A stretch of 64,000 bases of DNA from Pelomonas sp. Root405 (GCF_001425165.1 NZ_LMDU01000016.1:1-64000), one strand, 5' to 3'; counted from the first letter of the stretch, positions 7,771 through 17,952 are shown. Made by a program: numbers and translations. The notes: generated by a model not told the origin, from the letters alone.

Positions 7771-8633
7771 GCGGCCACCCGCGCATCGGCATAGCGCTGT
7801 GCCATCAGCGCTTCTTCCAGGCTGGCCTGCACCGGCTGCGCCTCGGCGAACGGCCGCGTCGGGTGGGCGATGCGCACCTGCACACGCCCGCCCTGCGGCT
7901 GGGCCTGCAGCACATGCACATGCGCACGCAGCGCCTCGTAGTCGGCAGGCTCCAGCAGCGCCGTCCACAGCTGGCCGGCGGCGCGGGCCAGCACGGCGTC
8001 GGGCGTCTCGAAGGCGACCAGGCGGCCCTGCCGCATGACGGCCAGGTGGGACGCCATGTTCTCCACGTCCGAGACGATGTGCGTCGACACGATGACCAGG
8101 CGCTGCCGACCGAGGTCACCAAGCAGATGCCTGAAGCGCAGCCTTTCCTCGGGGTCCAGGCCGGCGGTGGGCTCGTCGACGATGAGCACGTCGGGGTTGT
8201 TCAGCAATGCCTGCGCGATGCCCAGCCGCTGGCGCATGCCGCCCGAGAAGCCGGCGGCGGGGCGGTGGGCCTGTTCATGCAGGTTGACCAGTTCCAGCAG
8301 TTCGCGCAACCGTTGCGCGTCACGCACGCCCTTGAGCGCGGCGAAATACTGCAGGAACTCCAGCGCGGTGAGGTGCGGGTAGACGCCAAAGTCCTGCGGC
8401 AGATAGCCCAGGCGCTGGCGCATCAGCTCGGGCCTGGCGACGATGTCCTGGCCATCGAGCAGGATGCGTCCGCTGCTCGGCTTGGTCAGCGTGGCCAGCA
8501 TCTGCATCAGCGTGCTCTTGCCCGCGCCGTTGTGGCCGATGAGGCCGACGACACCGGGCTTGAGGTCGAGCGACACACCGTCCAGGGCGTTGATTTTTCC
8601 GAAGGTCTTGACGACGTCTTGAATCTGCAGCAC
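7767..8633 (-). CDS. ABC transporter ATP-binding protein
   Basis: 288 residues. Walker A GHNGAGKST is at 33-41, the signature SGGMRQ at 130-135, and Walker B DVLIVDEP at about 148-155. The C-terminal 70 residues form the extra domain common in ATPases that serve ABC-2 permeases. The start is GTG 8633, with a strong AGGAGG five bases upstream. It is the first gene of a two-gene operon with the overlapping permease at 6190-7770. The cytosolic subunit powers export of an unknown substrate. Confidence 0.93.
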   Translation of the reverse strand: MLQIQDVVKTFGKINALDGVSLDLKPGVVGLIGHNGAGKSTLMQMLATLTKPSSGRILLDGQDIVARPELMRQRLGYLPQDFGVYPHLTALEFLQYFAALKGVRDAQRLRELLELVNLHEQAHRPAAGFSGGMRQRLGIAQALLNNPDVLIVDEPTAGLDPEERLRFRHLLGDLGRQRLVIVSTHIVSDVENMASHLAVMRQGRLVAFETPDAVLARAAGQLWTALLEPADYEALRAHVHVLQAQPQGGRVQVRIAHPTRPFAEAQPVQASLEEALMAQRYADARVAA

Positions 8634-8752
8634 GGCCGCCTCCTGATCTGTGATGGCCCGCAGGTTAGGGAGGCTGGATGCCGATTGAAACGGCCATCCG
8701 ACAGGCCGCAGCCGCGGCGTCTCAGGCGGAAGGAAGCGCGGCTTGAGCCGGT

Positions 8753-8971
8753 TCAGCGGCGCGGGCCGCGCAGGGGTTTGAGCAACTCGCCCAGGCCGTT
8801 GTGGTCGATCTCGTGCATCAGTGCCAGCAGCCGCCCGATCTCGCCCTTGGGGAAGCCTTCGCGGGCGAACCAGTTCAAGTAGTTGCCGGGCAGGTCGGCG
8901 ATCAGCGTGCCCTGGTGCTTGCCAAAGGGCATCTCTGTCTGCACGAGCTTGATGAGGTCTTCAGGGTTCAT
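8753..8971 (-). CDS. DUF3820 family small protein
   Basis: 72 residues starting MNPEDLIKLV. The motif MPFGKHQGTLIADLPGNYLNWF is typical of DUF3820 proteins, small cytosolic proteins of uncertain function that have been tied to virulence-factor regulation in some gammaproteobacteria. I prefer ATG 8971 because the family usually begins with this segment; ATG 8977 would add two residues. It lies 45 bp downstream of kdpE on the same strand and may be read through from the kdp operon, though the gap allows its own promoter. Confidence 0.82.
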   Translation of the reverse strand: MNPEDLIKLVQTEMPFGKHQGTLIADLPGNYLNWFAREGFPKGEIGRLLALMHEIDHNGLGELLKPLRGPRR

Positions 8972-9016
8972 GGTCATGCGCAGACGGCGACGTATACACC
9001 CGACCAACAGGCCGCA

Positions 9017-9700
9017 TCAGGCCTTGAGCCGGTAGCCCACACCCGCCTCCGTCACCAGCCACTGCGGCCGGTTGGGGTCGGCCTCGATCTTCTTGCGCAG
9101 GTTGGCCATGTGCACGCGCACGTAATGCACGTCCTCGGCGTGGCCCGGGCCCCAGACGGTCTTGAGCAGGTGCTGATGGGTCAGCACGCGGCCGGGCACG
9201 GTGGCCAGCTCCTGCAGCAGGCGGTACTCGATGGGGGTGAGGTGCAGTTCCTCGCCGTCCCGTGTCACCGTGCGCAGCGCGCGGTCGACGGCGATGAGGC
9301 CGAAGCGCAGCACCGGGTCGGCGTCCTTGCCCGCGCCATGCCGGCGCAGCTGCACGCGCACGCGCGCCAGCAGCTCGGCCACGCCGAACGGCTTGACGAG
9401 GTAGTCGTCGGCGCCAGCGTCCAGCGCCTGCACCTTGCGACCCTCGCCCTCGCGGGCCGACAGCACGAGCACGGGCGCCTGCGACCAGCCGCGGAACTCG
9501 CGGATGAAGTCCAGCCCGTCGCCGTCCGGCAGGCCCAGGTCCAGCACGACAAGCTCGGGCCGGCGCGTGGCGGCGTCGATCAGGCCGCGCTGCAGCGTCT
9601 CGGCCTCGAAAACCTCAAGCCCCTCGCTCTGCAGCGCCATGCGCACGAAGCGGCGGATCTCCGGCTCGTCCTCGATCATCAACACGCGTGCGGCGCTCAC
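9017..9700 (-). CDS. kdpE: KdpE response regulator
   Basis: 227-residue OmpR-family regulator. The receiver domain (about 1-115) has the phospho-acceptor Asp54 in VVLDLGLPDGDG. The winged-helix DNA-binding domain (about 130-225) contains the LTPIEYRLLQEL motif. KdpE, phosphorylated by KdpD during potassium limitation, activates kdpFABC. It overlaps kdpD by ATGA (9697-9700). A candidate operator, an 11-bp-period direct repeat, lies upstream of the operon at 18023-18043. Confidence 0.96.
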   Translation of the reverse strand: MSAARVLMIEDEPEIRRFVRMALQSEGLEVFEAETLQRGLIDAATRRPELVVLDLGLPDGDGLDFIREFRGWSQAPVLVLSAREGEGRKVQALDAGADDYLVKPFGVAELLARVRVQLRRHGAGKDADPVLRFGLIAVDRALRTVTRDGEELHLTPIEYRLLQELATVPGRVLTHQHLLKTVWGPGHAEDVHYVRVHMANLRKKIEADPNRPQWLVTEAGVGYRLKA

Positions 9701-12375
9701 TCTGGTTTCTCCGCCGGGGGCTGACCGAGCGGAAGCTCGATGCGGACGCAGGCGCCGCCGGTCGCGGCATTGTGGGCGCTGATGCGGCCGCCGTGCGCCT
9801 CGACGATGGCCTTCGCAATCGCCAAGCCCAGGCCCACACCGGGCGTGGCGCTCTCCCGATCACCGCGCTCGAACTTGTCGAACAGCTGAGCCTCGCGGCC
9901 GGCCGGGAAACCGGGGCCGCTGTCGGCCACGTCGATCTCGATGTTCCGCCCAGCCGTGCGCGCGACGATGCGGATGGCACCCGGCGCGTACTTGGCCGCG
10001 TTCTCCAGCAGGTTGACGAGCACACGCTCGATGAGCACGGCGTCCAGCGCCACCAGCGGCAGATCGGCCGGCAGCTCCACCACCACGTCACGGCCGACCA
10101 GCACTTCGTCCACGTTCGCCAGCGCGCTGCCCACCACCTCCTGCAACGGCAGCCACTGACGGTTCAGCTGCACGGTGCCGGACTGCAGGCGTGCCATGTC
10201 CAGCAGGTTGCCGACCAGCGCGCTCATGCGCAGCGCCGAGCGGCGCATTGCGTCCGCCACGTCGACCTGCTGTGCCTGCAACGGCGTCAGCTTGAGCGCA
10301 TCCGCCAGGCCCACGAGCGCGGCCAGCGGCGTGCGCAAGTCGTGCGAGATGGCCGTCAGCAGCGAGTTGCGCAGCCGTTCGCTCTCGATCTGCAGCGTGC
10401 TTTGCTGGGCCACCTCGATGTAGTGGATGCGCTCCAGCGAGATGGCCAGCAGCGCGGCACACGTGTCCAGCAGCTCGCGCTCCTCGGGCGACCAGCGCTG
10501 GCCCCGGCCCTCCACCGCCAGCACACCGCGCAGCCGCATGGGCGCGGTCAGCGGCAGCATCAGGCAGTTGCTGGCGGGCAAGGTGTCGGTGCCCTGCCCG
10601 GCCGGCTGGCTGTGGTCGAAAGCCCATTGGGCGACGCCGATGTCAGGCTGGACGCTGGCGCCGGGCAAGACGGCCAGCACCTCGCGGCCCGGCAGGGTGC
10701 CCAGCGGCGGCGCCAGCACGGCGGAGGCGGCGCCGAACTCGGCGCGCAGGAAGCGCGTCGCGATCTCGGCAACCTGCTCGGGCACCAGGGCCGCGCCGAG
10801 GTCGCGCGACATGGCATACAGGCCGCGCACGCGCCGCTCACGCTCGCGGGCCGCCTGCGCCTGCGCCTGCAGGCCGGCGGCAAGCTGGCCGATGACCAGG
10901 CCCACCAGCAGCAGCACGGCGAAGGTGACCAGGTATTGCGCGTCGCCGACGGCGAAGGACCAGCGCGGCTCGACAAAGACGAAGTCGAACGCCGCCACGC
11001 CCAGCAGCGCCGCCAGCGCCGCCGGCGCGCGGCCGAAGCGCAGCGCCACGCCGACGACGTTGAGCAAATAGAGCATGGCGATATTGGTGGGCTCCATGAT
11101 GCCCACCAGCAGCGCGTGGCCGGCCGCCGTCACGCCCAGGGTGCCGCCCGCGGCCGACGCATAACCGCGCAATGCATGGGGCGCCAGCAAGGCCAGCTCG
11201 CGCTGCGGCGCCGGCCCGGGCTGGCGCGAATGGGTGGGCAGGGCGACCTGCAGCACATCCATCTCCTCGGCGAGATGACTCAGGGCCTCGGCGAGCGACG
11301 GCCGGCCTGGCCAGCGCCAGGCGCGCTCGCGCCGGCCGATGACCAGGCGCGACAGGTTGTGCTCGCGGGCATAGCCCACCAGCGCCGCGCCGACGCCGGG
11401 CGCCGACAGCACTGCCGTGCGCGCGCCCAGCGACTGGGCCAGCTCCAGCGTGCGTCGCACCCGTTGGCGCTCGGGCTCGCTCGTGCCTTGCGCCGTCTCC
11501 ACATGCACGGCGTGCCAGTCCAGCTCCAGTTGCTGGGCCAGACGCGCGGCGCTGCGCACCACCTTGTCGCTGGCTGCCCCGGGGCCGATGCAGGCGAGCA
11601 GCGACTCGCGGTTGGGCCACACGGCAGCGGCGCTGTGCTCGCGGCGGTAGGCCTGCATCTGGTCGTCGACCCGGTCGGCCGTGCGGCGCAGTGCCAGCTC
11701 GCGCAGGGCCAGCAGGTTGCCCTTGCGGAAGAAGTTCTTCGCCGCGCGCTCCGCCTGCTGCGGCAGGTAGACCTTGCCCTCCTTGAGCCGCTGCAGCAGC
11801 TCGTCGGGCGGGAGGTCCACGACGACGACCTCGTCGGCCTCGTCGAAGACCTTGTCCGGCAGCGTCTCCCAGACGCGGATGCCGGTGATGCCGCCGACGA
11901 TGTCGTTCAGGCTTTCCAGGTGCTGCACGTTCAACGTCGTCCAGACCTCCACGCCGGCCTCACGCAGCTCCTGCGCGTCTTGCCAGCGTTTGGAGTGTCG
12001 GGAGCCGGGCGCGTTGCTGTGGGCCAGTTCGTCCAGCAGCAGCACGCCGCCGGGCTGCTCACGGCCCCAGGCGAGCGCGGCATCCAGGTCGAACTCGCGC
12101 AGCGTCTGGCCCTTGTGCGCCAACTCCTTCAAGGCCAGGCGCGGCAGGTCGCGGGCGATTGTTTCGGTGTCAGTCCGGCCGTGCGTCTCGACGACGCCGA
12201 TGCGCACGTTCCTGCCCTGCTTCTGTGCCGCATGCGCGGCGGCCAGCATCGCGAAGGTCTTGCCGACGCCGGCATTGGCGCCGAAGAAGATCTTCAGCCG
12301 GCCACGCTTGGCGGCGGCTTCGTCGCGCTGCAACTGGGCGAGCAGCGCGTCGGGGTCGGGTCTTGCGTCGGTCAT
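9697..12375 (-). CDS. kdpD: KdpD potassium-sensing histidine kinase
   Basis: 892 residues, the usual KdpD length. In order: KdpD N-terminal domain with Walker-type GANAGVGKT (about 32-40), a universal-stress-protein-like domain (about 255-370), four closely spaced membrane helices (about 400-500), a GAF-like region, a HisKA domain with the phospho-His in ISHDLRTP (about residue 678), and an HATPase domain near the C-terminus. It senses low potassium or turgor and phosphorylates KdpE. ATG 12375 lies six bases from the edge of a large palindromic repeat (12381-12461), and no Shine-Dalgarno is visible, so its translation may be weak or depend on that structure. Upstream on the same strand is a corA-like gene, not kdpC directly. 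Confidence 0.96.
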   Translation of the reverse strand: MTDARPDPDALLAQLQRDEAAAKRGRLKIFFGANAGVGKTFAMLAAAHAAQKQGRNVRIGVVETHGRTDTETIARDLPRLALKELAHKGQTLREFDLDAALAWGREQPGGVLLLDELAHSNAPGSRHSKRWQDAQELREAGVEVWTTLNVQHLESLNDIVGGITGIRVWETLPDKVFDEADEVVVVDLPPDELLQRLKEGKVYLPQQAERAAKNFFRKGNLLALRELALRRTADRVDDQMQAYRREHSAAAVWPNRESLLACIGPGAASDKVVRSAARLAQQLELDWHAVHVETAQGTSEPERQRVRRTLELAQSLGARTAVLSAPGVGAALVGYAREHNLSRLVIGRRERAWRWPGRPSLAEALSHLAEEMDVLQVALPTHSRQPGPAPQRELALLAPHALRGYASAAGGTLGVTAAGHALLVGIMEPTNIAMLYLLNVVGVALRFGRAPAALAALLGVAAFDFVFVEPRWSFAVGDAQYLVTFAVLLLVGLVIGQLAAGLQAQAQAARERERRVRGLYAMSRDLGAALVPEQVAEIATRFLRAEFGAASAVLAPPLGTLPGREVLAVLPGASVQPDIGVAQWAFDHSQPAGQGTDTLPASNCLMLPLTAPMRLRGVLAVEGRGQRWSPEERELLDTCAALLAISLERIHYIEVAQQSTLQIESERLRNSLLTAISHDLRTPLAALVGLADALKLTPLQAQQVDVADAMRRSALRMSALVGNLLDMARLQSGTVQLNRQWLPLQEVVGSALANVDEVLVGRDVVVELPADLPLVALDAVLIERVLVNLLENAAKYAPGAIRIVARTAGRNIEIDVADSGPGFPAGREAQLFDKFERGDRESATPGVGLGLAIAKAIVEAHGGRISAHNAATGGACVRIELPLGQPPAEKPE

Positions 12376-12380
12376 TGTGG

Positions 12381-12461
12381 GTAGGTTGGGGTGAGCCTTG
12401 CGAACCCCAACACGGCGCAGTGCCGTGGGCGTTGGGGTTCGCTGCGCTCACCCCAACCTAC
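12381..12461. repeat. REP-like nested palindrome between corA-like gene and kdpD
   Basis: GTAGGTTGGGGTGAG (12381-12395) pairs perfectly with CTCACCCCAACCTAC (12447-12461). Inside, GCGAACCCCAAC pairs with GTTGGGGTTCGC, and a short ACGGC/GCCGT stem is at the centre. The TAGGTTGGGGT..AACCCCAAC core resembles the dispersed REP-type palindromes found in many proteobacterial genomes. It fills nearly all of the 100-bp gap and removes any room for a kdpD ribosome site. Confidence 0.85.
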
Positions 12462-12475
12462 AACTGCAGCGTCGC

Positions 12476-13444
12476 TCACAGCCATCCCAGGCGTTTGAAG
12501 CGCCAATACAGCGCCCCACTGACGACGGCAATGACGCCCAGCGCCATCGGGTAGCCAAACGCCCAGCGCAGTTCCGGCATCTTCTCGAAGTTCATGCCCC
12601 AGATGCCCGCCAGCGCCGTGGACGCGGCAAAGATGGCGGCCCACGCCGCCAGGCGCTTGGTGACCAGCGACTCGTCGATGGAGACCAGCGTCAGGTTGAC
12701 CTGCGTCGCCGCGATGATGGTTTCGCGGGCGGCGTCGATGCTGGCCTGGATGCGCAGCAGGTGGTCGTAGACATCTCGAAAGTAGTCCTGCATGGCCTTG
12801 CAGACCACCGGCACGCGGCCGCCATGCAGCTTGGAGGCCACCTCCAGCAGCGGCGTGACGGCGTGGCGCAGCGTGGTCAGCCGCTGCTTCAGGCTGAACA
12901 GCCGCTCGACGACGGCCTGCCGGTCCTGGCGGGGCTGGAACATCGTCGTCTCCAGTTCGTCCAGCTCGGCCTCGATGGCCTCGATGAGCGGGAAATAGCG
13001 GTCCACCACCGCGTCCATCAGCGCATAGAAGACAAAACCCGGCCCCTGGCGCAGCAGCTCGGGCTCGCGCTCGGCGCGGTCGCGCACGCCCAGGAAGCCC
13101 TGGTCGCTGCGGTGCCGCACCGAGACGATGAAGCGCGCGCCGACGAAGACATGCACCTCGCCGACTTCCAGGCCGTCGGGGCCGGCCTCGAGCAGATGCA
13201 TGGCGGCGAACAGCATGTCGCCGTACTCCTCCAGCTTGGGGCGCTGCAGGCCCTTGCGGGCGTCCTCGACGGCCAGTGGCGGCAGGTCCAGCTCGCGCTG
13301 CAGCAGCTGCAGCTCGTCGTCGCTGGGGTCGCGCAGAGCGATCCAGACGAAGCCCGACTGGCTCTCCAGCGCTTCGGAGACGCCCTCCAACCCCGGCTCG
13401 GCCACGATGCGGCCATCCTCGTACACGGCGCTGTTGATCAGCAT
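12476..13444 (-). CDS. corA: CorA-family divalent cation transporter
   Basis: 322 residues. It has the long soluble N-terminal domain and two C-terminal membrane helices of CorA, with the signature GMN (GIWGMNFEKMPE) at the end of the first helix. The family forms pentameric Mg2+/Co2+ channels in the inner membrane; the true ion here is not shown. ATG 13444 begins MLINSAVYEDG, the normal family start. It lies 16 bp after kdpC and 100 bp before kdpD on the same strand, so it sits inside the kdp locus and is probably co-transcribed with it. That position is unusual. Confidence 0.92.
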   Translation of the reverse strand: MLINSAVYEDGRIVAEPGLEGVSEALESQSGFVWIALRDPSDDELQLLQRELDLPPLAVEDARKGLQRPKLEEYGDMLFAAMHLLEAGPDGLEVGEVHVFVGARFIVSVRHRSDQGFLGVRDRAEREPELLRQGPGFVFYALMDAVVDRYFPLIEAIEAELDELETTMFQPRQDRQAVVERLFSLKQRLTTLRHAVTPLLEVASKLHGGRVPVVCKAMQDYFRDVYDHLLRIQASIDAARETIIAATQVNLTLVSIDESLVTKRLAAWAAIFAASTALAGIWGMNFEKMPELRWAFGYPMALGVIAVVSGALYWRFKRLGWL

Positions 13445-13460
13445 GTTGTTGTGTCTGCAG

Positions 13461-14045
13461 TCATCGAGCGGGAATGGTCGCACGGTCGAGCGCGAGGTTC
13501 AGGGCCAGCACATTGACGCGCGGCTCGCCGAGGAAACCGAACCGTCGCGCCTCGGTGTGCGCGTCCACCAGCGCCTTCATCTGCGCCACCGGCAGCCCGC
13601 GCACGCGGGCGACGCGGTCGGCTTGATAGTCGGCCGCCGCGCGGCTGATGTGAGGGTCCAGCCCGCTGGCCGACGCCGTGACCAGGTCGACCGGCACCGG
13701 CGCCGTGTTGCCCGGGTCGGCGGCGCGCAGCGCGTCGATGCGGGCCTTGACCGCGTCGACCAGGGCGGGCGCGGTGGGCGCGAGGTTGGAGCCACCGGAG
13801 CCCGCGGCGTTGTAGGGCCCGGGCGCCGTGGCCGACGGGCGGCTCCAGAAGTGGCCGGGGTCGCTGAAGACCTGGCCGATCAGCGCGGAGCCGACCGGTT
13901 TGCCGTCACGCATGACGACGCTGCCGTTGGCCTGGCCGGGAAAGAGGGTCTGCGCGATGCCGGTGACGGCCAGCGGGTAGGCCAGGCCGGTGATGAGGCT
14001 GAGCAGCACGAAGAGCGTCAGCGCGGGGCGGAGTTGCGTGTTCAT
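13461..14045 (-). CDS. kdpC: Potassium-transporting ATPase subunit KdpC
   Basis: 194 residues, the usual KdpC length. A single N-terminal membrane helix (about 8-30) is followed by a periplasmic domain with the conserved region [21 protein letters not shown]. KdpC stabilises the complex and assists K+ delivery or ATP binding in the KdpFABC pump. The start overlaps the kdpB stop by ATGA (14042-14045). Confidence 0.96.
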   Translation of the reverse strand: MNTQLRPALTLFVLLSLITGLAYPLAVTGIAQTLFPGQANGSVVMRDGKPVGSALIGQVFSDPGHFWSRPSATAPGPYNAAGSGGSNLAPTAPALVDAVKARIDALRAADPGNTAPVPVDLVTASASGLDPHISRAAADYQADRVARVRGLPVAQMKALVDAHTEARRFGFLGEPRVNVLALNLALDRATIPAR

Positions 14046-16087
14046 GAGAAGAAGCCCGAGATGAGAAGGTCGATGGCCTTGATGCCGATGAAGGGCACGA
14101 TGACGCCGCCCAGGCCGTAGACGAGCAGGTTGCGCCGCAAGAGTGCTGCGGCGCCGACGGCGCGGTAGGCCACGCCCTTGAGCGCCAGCGGGATCAGCAC
14201 GACGATGATCAGCGCGTTGAAGATGACAGCGCTGAGGATGGCCGAGTTGGGGCTGGCCAGGTGCATGACGTTCAGCGCGGCCAGCTGCGGGTAGGTCGAC
14301 ACGAAGGCCGCCGGCAGCACGGCGAAGTACTTGGCCAGGTCGTTGGCGATGCTGAAGGTGGTGAGCGAGCCGCGCGTCATCAGCATCTGCTTGCCGGTCT
14401 CCACCACCTCGATGAGCTTGGTCGGGTTGCTGTCCAGGTCGACCATGTTGCCGGCCTCCTTGGCGGCCTGCGTGCCGGTGTTCATCGCCACGGCCACGTC
14501 GGCCTGGGCCAGCGCGGGTGCGTCGTTGGTGCCGTCGCCGGTCATGGCCACGAGCCGGCCTTGCGACTGGTGCTCGCGGATCAGCGCGAGCTTGGCCTCG
14601 GGTGTGGCCTCGGCGAGGAAGTCGTCCACGCCGGCCTCGGCGGCGATGGCGGCGGCCGTCAGCCGGTTGTCGCCGGTGACCATGACGGTCTTGATCCCCA
14701 TGCGGCGCAGCTGGGCGAAGCGCTCCTTGATGCCCGGCTTGACGATGTCTTTCAGCTCGACGACGCCGAGCACTTGAACGCCATCGGCAACGACCAGCGG
14801 CGTGCTGCCCCGGCGCGCGGCCTCGTCGACGCTGGCCTGCACGCTGGCGGGCCAGCGGCCGTGGAGCGCCTCGACGTGGGCGCGCACGGCGCTGCCGGCG
14901 CCCTTGCGGATCTGGCGGCCGGGCAGGTCCACGCCGCTCATGCGCGTCTGCGCCGTGAAGGGCACGAACTCACCGCGCGCGGTGGTGGTGGCGGCGCCAA
15001 ACTTGCGGTCGGCCAGCGCGACGATGCTGCGGCCCTCGGGCGTCTCGTCGGCCAGCGATGCCAGCCTTGCCGCATCGGCCAACTGCGCCTCGCTCACGCC
15101 GTCGAGCGGCCAGAACGCGTCCGCCTGGCGGTTGCCCAGCGTGATGGTGCCGGTCTTGTCCAGCAGCAGCACGTCCACGTCGCCGGCCGCTTCCACCGCG
15201 CGGCCGGAGGTCGCAATGACATTGGCCTGCAGCATGCGGCTCATGCCCGCCACGCCCACAGCGGACAGCAGGCCGGCGATGGTGGTCGGGATCAGGCAGA
15301 CCAGCAGCGCCACCAGCACGACCAGGCTGACCGGCTCACCCGCGCCCGCTGCTGCCACGCTGAATTGCGAGAACGGCAGCAGCGTGGCGACGACGCCGAG
15401 GAACACCAGCGTCAGCGCCACCAGCAGGATGGTCAGCGCGATCTCGTTGGGCGTGCGCTTGCGCTGCGCGCCCTCGACCATGGCGATCATGCGGTCGACG
15501 AAGGTCTCGCCCGGGTTGACGGCCACGCGGGCCACGACCCAGTCGGACAGCACACGCGTGCCGCCGGTCAGCGCCGAGAAGTCGCCGCCGCTCTCGCGGA
15601 TGACGGGCGCGGACTCGCCGGTGATGGCGCTCTCGTCCACCGAGGCCACGCCGTCGATGACTTCGGCATCGGCCGGCACGACATCGCCGGCCTCGATGAG
15701 CACGACCTCGCCCTTGCGCAAGGTACCGGCCTCGCGCGGATGCCACTTCACGGCATCGCGGGCGGCGCCGGGCTGCCAGGCTTCGGCCACCTTGGCCCAG
15801 GTCTCCTTCTTCAGCCCGCGCAGCGATGCGGCCTGCGCCTTGCTACGGCCCTCGGCCAGCGCCTCGGCGAAGTTGGCAAACAGCACGGTGAACCACAGCC
15901 ACACGGTCACGGCGATGACGAAGCCGTTGGGCTGAGCGACCGACAGCGCCGTCGTGAACAGGCTGCCCAGGTAGACGACGAACATCACCGGGTTGCGCAA
16001 CTGCGTGCGCGGGTCCAGCTTGCGGAACGACTCGCCCAGGGCCTGGCGAGCCAGCATGGGGTCGAACACAGAGAAGGCGCGATTCAT
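14042..16087 (-). CDS. kdpB: Potassium-transporting P-type ATPase subunit KdpB
   Basis: 681 residues. P-type ATPase catalytic subunit with the phosphorylation motif DKTGT (Asp at about 310), the actuator TGESAPV and the hinge [16 protein letters not shown]; membrane helices flank these. KdpB hydrolyses ATP to drive K+ uptake through KdpA. Start ATG 16087 ([10 protein letters not shown]) overlaps the end of kdpA by ATGA. Length and motifs are normal. Confidence 0.97.
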   Translation of the reverse strand: MNRAFSVFDPMLARQALGESFRKLDPRTQLRNPVMFVVYLGSLFTTALSVAQPNGFVIAVTVWLWFTVLFANFAEALAEGRSKAQAASLRGLKKETWAKVAEAWQPGAARDAVKWHPREAGTLRKGEVVLIEAGDVVPADAEVIDGVASVDESAITGESAPVIRESGGDFSALTGGTRVLSDWVVARVAVNPGETFVDRMIAMVEGAQRKRTPNEIALTILLVALTLVFLGVVATLLPFSQFSVAAAGAGEPVSLVVLVALLVCLIPTTIAGLLSAVGVAGMSRMLQANVIATSGRAVEAAGDVDVLLLDKTGTITLGNRQADAFWPLDGVSEAQLADAARLASLADETPEGRSIVALADRKFGAATTTARGEFVPFTAQTRMSGVDLPGRQIRKGAGSAVRAHVEALHGRWPASVQASVDEAARRGSTPLVVADGVQVLGVVELKDIVKPGIKERFAQLRRMGIKTVMVTGDNRLTAAAIAAEAGVDDFLAEATPEAKLALIREHQSQGRLVAMTGDGTNDAPALAQADVAVAMNTGTQAAKEAGNMVDLDSNPTKLIEVVETGKQMLMTRGSLTTFSIANDLAKYFAVLPAAFVSTYPQLAALNVMHLASPNSAILSAVIFNALIIVVLIPLALKGVAYRAVGAAALLRRNLLVYGLGGVIVPFIGIKAIDLLISGFFS

Positions 16088-17769
16088 GCGGCGCTCCAAA
16101 GGATCAAGTGCTCGACGACCGGCCCCAGGGCCAGCGCCGGCACGTAGTTCAAAAGGCCCACCAGCAGCACGACACCGATCAGCAAGGCGATGAACAGCGG
16201 CCCATGCGTCGGCAGCGTGCCCGCACCCGGCGCCAGCCGCTTCTTGGCCGCCAGCGAGCCGGCCATGGCCAGCACCGGCACGATGACGCCGAAGCGGCCC
16301 AGCCACATGACGACGCCCAGCAGCAGGTTGTAGAACGGCGTGTTGGCCGACAGACCGGCAAAGGCGCTGCCGTTGTTGTTGCCGGCCGAGGACAGCGCAT
16401 ACAGCACCTGGCTGAAGCCGTGGGCGCCGGGCGCCGAGATGCCGGCCTTGCCGGGGTCCGCAACGACGGCGATGGCCGTGCCGACAAGCCCCGCCAGCGG
16501 CGTCAGCAGGATGGCCAGCGAGACCATCTTCATCTCGTGAGCCGCGATCTTCTTGCCCAGGTACTCGGGCGTGCGGCCGATCATCAGGCCCGCGACGAAC
16601 ACGGCCAGGATGGCGAACACCAGCATGCCGTACAGGCCCGCACCGACGCCGCCGAAGACGACCTCGCCGAGTTGCATCAGCATCAGCGGCACGGCGCCAC
16701 CCAGTGGCGTGAAGCTGTCATGCATCGCGATCACCGCGCCGCAGCTGGCGGCCGTCGTGATGACGGCGAACAGCGACGAGGCCTCGATGCCGAAGCGCAC
16801 CTCCTTGCCTTCCATGTTGCCGCCCGCCACACCCAGTTCGGCCAGACGCGGGTTGCCGGCCTGCTCGGCACCGGTGGCGATGACCACGGCAACGACGAAG
16901 ATCGCCGTCATCGCGCCCAGCAGCGCCCAGCCCTGGCGCATGTCGCCCACCTGCCGGCCCATGACGAAGCACAGCGCCGCCGGGATCAGGAAGATGGCCA
17001 GCATCTGCAGCGCGTTGGTCACGGCGCTCGGGTTCTCGAACGGGTGCGCCGAGTTGGCATTGAAGAAGCCGCCGCCGTTGGTGCCCAGCATCTTGATGGC
17101 CAGCTGCGAGGCGACCGGGCCCAGCGAGATCGACTGCTGCGCGCCATCCACCGTCGTGACCGACTGGCTGGCCGCCAGCGTCTGCACGACGCCCAGGCCA
17201 GCCAGCGCGATGGCAAACAGGAAGGCCAGCGGCAGCAGCACCCACAGCGTGGCCCGCGTCAGGTCGGCCCAGATGTTGCCGGTGGTGGCGGCGCTGTGGC
17301 GCGACAGGCCGCGCAGCAAGGCCATGACGACCGCGATGCCGGTGGCAGCGGACAGGAAGTTCTGCACCGTCAGCGCCAGCATCTGCGTCAGATGGCTCAT
17401 CGTCGTCTCGCCGCCGTAGCCCTGCCAGTTGGTGTTGGTGACGAAGCTGATGGCGGTGTTGAAGGCCGAGTCCGGCGACACAGCGGCGAAACCCTGCGGG
17501 TTGAGCGGCAGCACATGCTGCAGGCGCTGCAAGGCGTAGACGGCGACGAAGCCGATCGCATTGAAGAGCAGCAGGCCCAGCGCATAGCGCAGCCAGCCCT
17601 GCTCGGCGTCGGGGTGGACGCCGGAGAACTTCAGCAAGCCGCGCTCGACGCGTTGAAGCCAGGCGACACGGCCTTCCATGGCCGCGTGAATCCAGCGCGC
17701 GAGCGGCCACGCGAGCACGAGCAGTGTGAACAGGAAGGCGCCGAGTTGCACCCAAGCCGAGGCACTCAT
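16084..17769 (-). CDS. kdpA: Potassium-transporting ATPase subunit KdpA
   Basis: 561 residues with about ten membrane helices; K+-channel-like subunit of the Kdp pump. Conserved loops such as [19 protein letters not shown] and [19 protein letters not shown] (selectivity-filter regions) are intact. It overlaps kdpF upstream (17766-17769) and kdpB downstream (16084-16087). Confidence 0.97.
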   Translation of the reverse strand: MSASAWVQLGAFLFTLLVLAWPLARWIHAAMEGRVAWLQRVERGLLKFSGVHPDAEQGWLRYALGLLLFNAIGFVAVYALQRLQHVLPLNPQGFAAVSPDSAFNTAISFVTNTNWQGYGGETTMSHLTQMLALTVQNFLSAATGIAVVMALLRGLSRHSAATTGNIWADLTRATLWVLLPLAFLFAIALAGLGVVQTLAASQSVTTVDGAQQSISLGPVASQLAIKMLGTNGGGFFNANSAHPFENPSAVTNALQMLAIFLIPAALCFVMGRQVGDMRQGWALLGAMTAIFVVAVVIATGAEQAGNPRLAELGVAGGNMEGKEVRFGIEASSLFAVITTAASCGAVIAMHDSFTPLGGAVPLMLMQLGEVVFGGVGAGLYGMLVFAILAVFVAGLMIGRTPEYLGKKIAAHEMKMVSLAILLTPLAGLVGTAIAVVADPGKAGISAPGAHGFSQVLYALSSAGNNNGSAFAGLSANTPFYNLLLGVVMWLGRFGVIVPVLAMAGSLAAKKRLAPGAGTLPTHGPLFIALLIGVVLLVGLLNYVPALALGPVVEHLILWSAA

Positions 17770-17858
17770 GACAGGTCCTCCGGGAACAGCAGCGCCCAGA
17801 ACAGGTAGCCGACCAGCGCGACGACAAGCACGGCGGCGGCGATCTGGAAGCCGGTCAT
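17766..17858 (-). CDS. kdpF: KdpF small membrane subunit
   Basis: 30-residue single-helix peptide, [20 protein letters not shown] followed by [10 protein letters not shown]. This matches the short KdpF that stabilises KdpFABC in the inner membrane. Its TGA overlaps the kdpA ATG, and its ATG overlaps the stop of the small ORF upstream. A purine-rich GGGAGGAAG lies just before the start. Confidence 0.9.
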   Translation of the reverse strand: MTGFQIAAAVLVVALVGYLFWALLFPEDLS

Positions 17859-17950
17859 GACTTCCTCCCCGCCAGTCGCTCACAGCCCCAGGCCGCAAGC
17901 CCCGTCAACAGCGCAAGTGCCGCGCCCAGCCCGATAAAAACGATGTCCAT
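17855..17950 (-). CDS. Small membrane ORF upstream of kdpF
   Basis: 31 residues, [20 protein letters not shown] then [11 protein letters not shown]: one hydrophobic helix and a positively charged tail. Its stop shares ATGA with kdpF, and its own start has GGAGGTG five bases upstream, so it is very probably translated and leads the kdp operon. Small proteins of this form occur in front of kdpF in other proteobacteria. The role is unknown; it could be a leader peptide that couples translation or a further pump subunit. The Shine-Dalgarno lies in a hairpin (17953-17975). Confidence 0.72.
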   Translation of the reverse strand: MDIVFIGLGAALALLTGLAAWGCERLAGRKS

Positions 17951-17952
17951 GA

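Noticed and set aside
9688..12384. Long open frame on the plus strand antisense to kdpD
   Set aside because: Its translation is Gln/His/Ala/Arg-rich low-complexity protein mirrored from kdpD codon bias; kdpD is clearly the real gene.
14261..16147. Long plus-strand frame antisense to kdpB
   Set aside because: Shadow of kdpB in high-GC DNA; no domain can be recognised.
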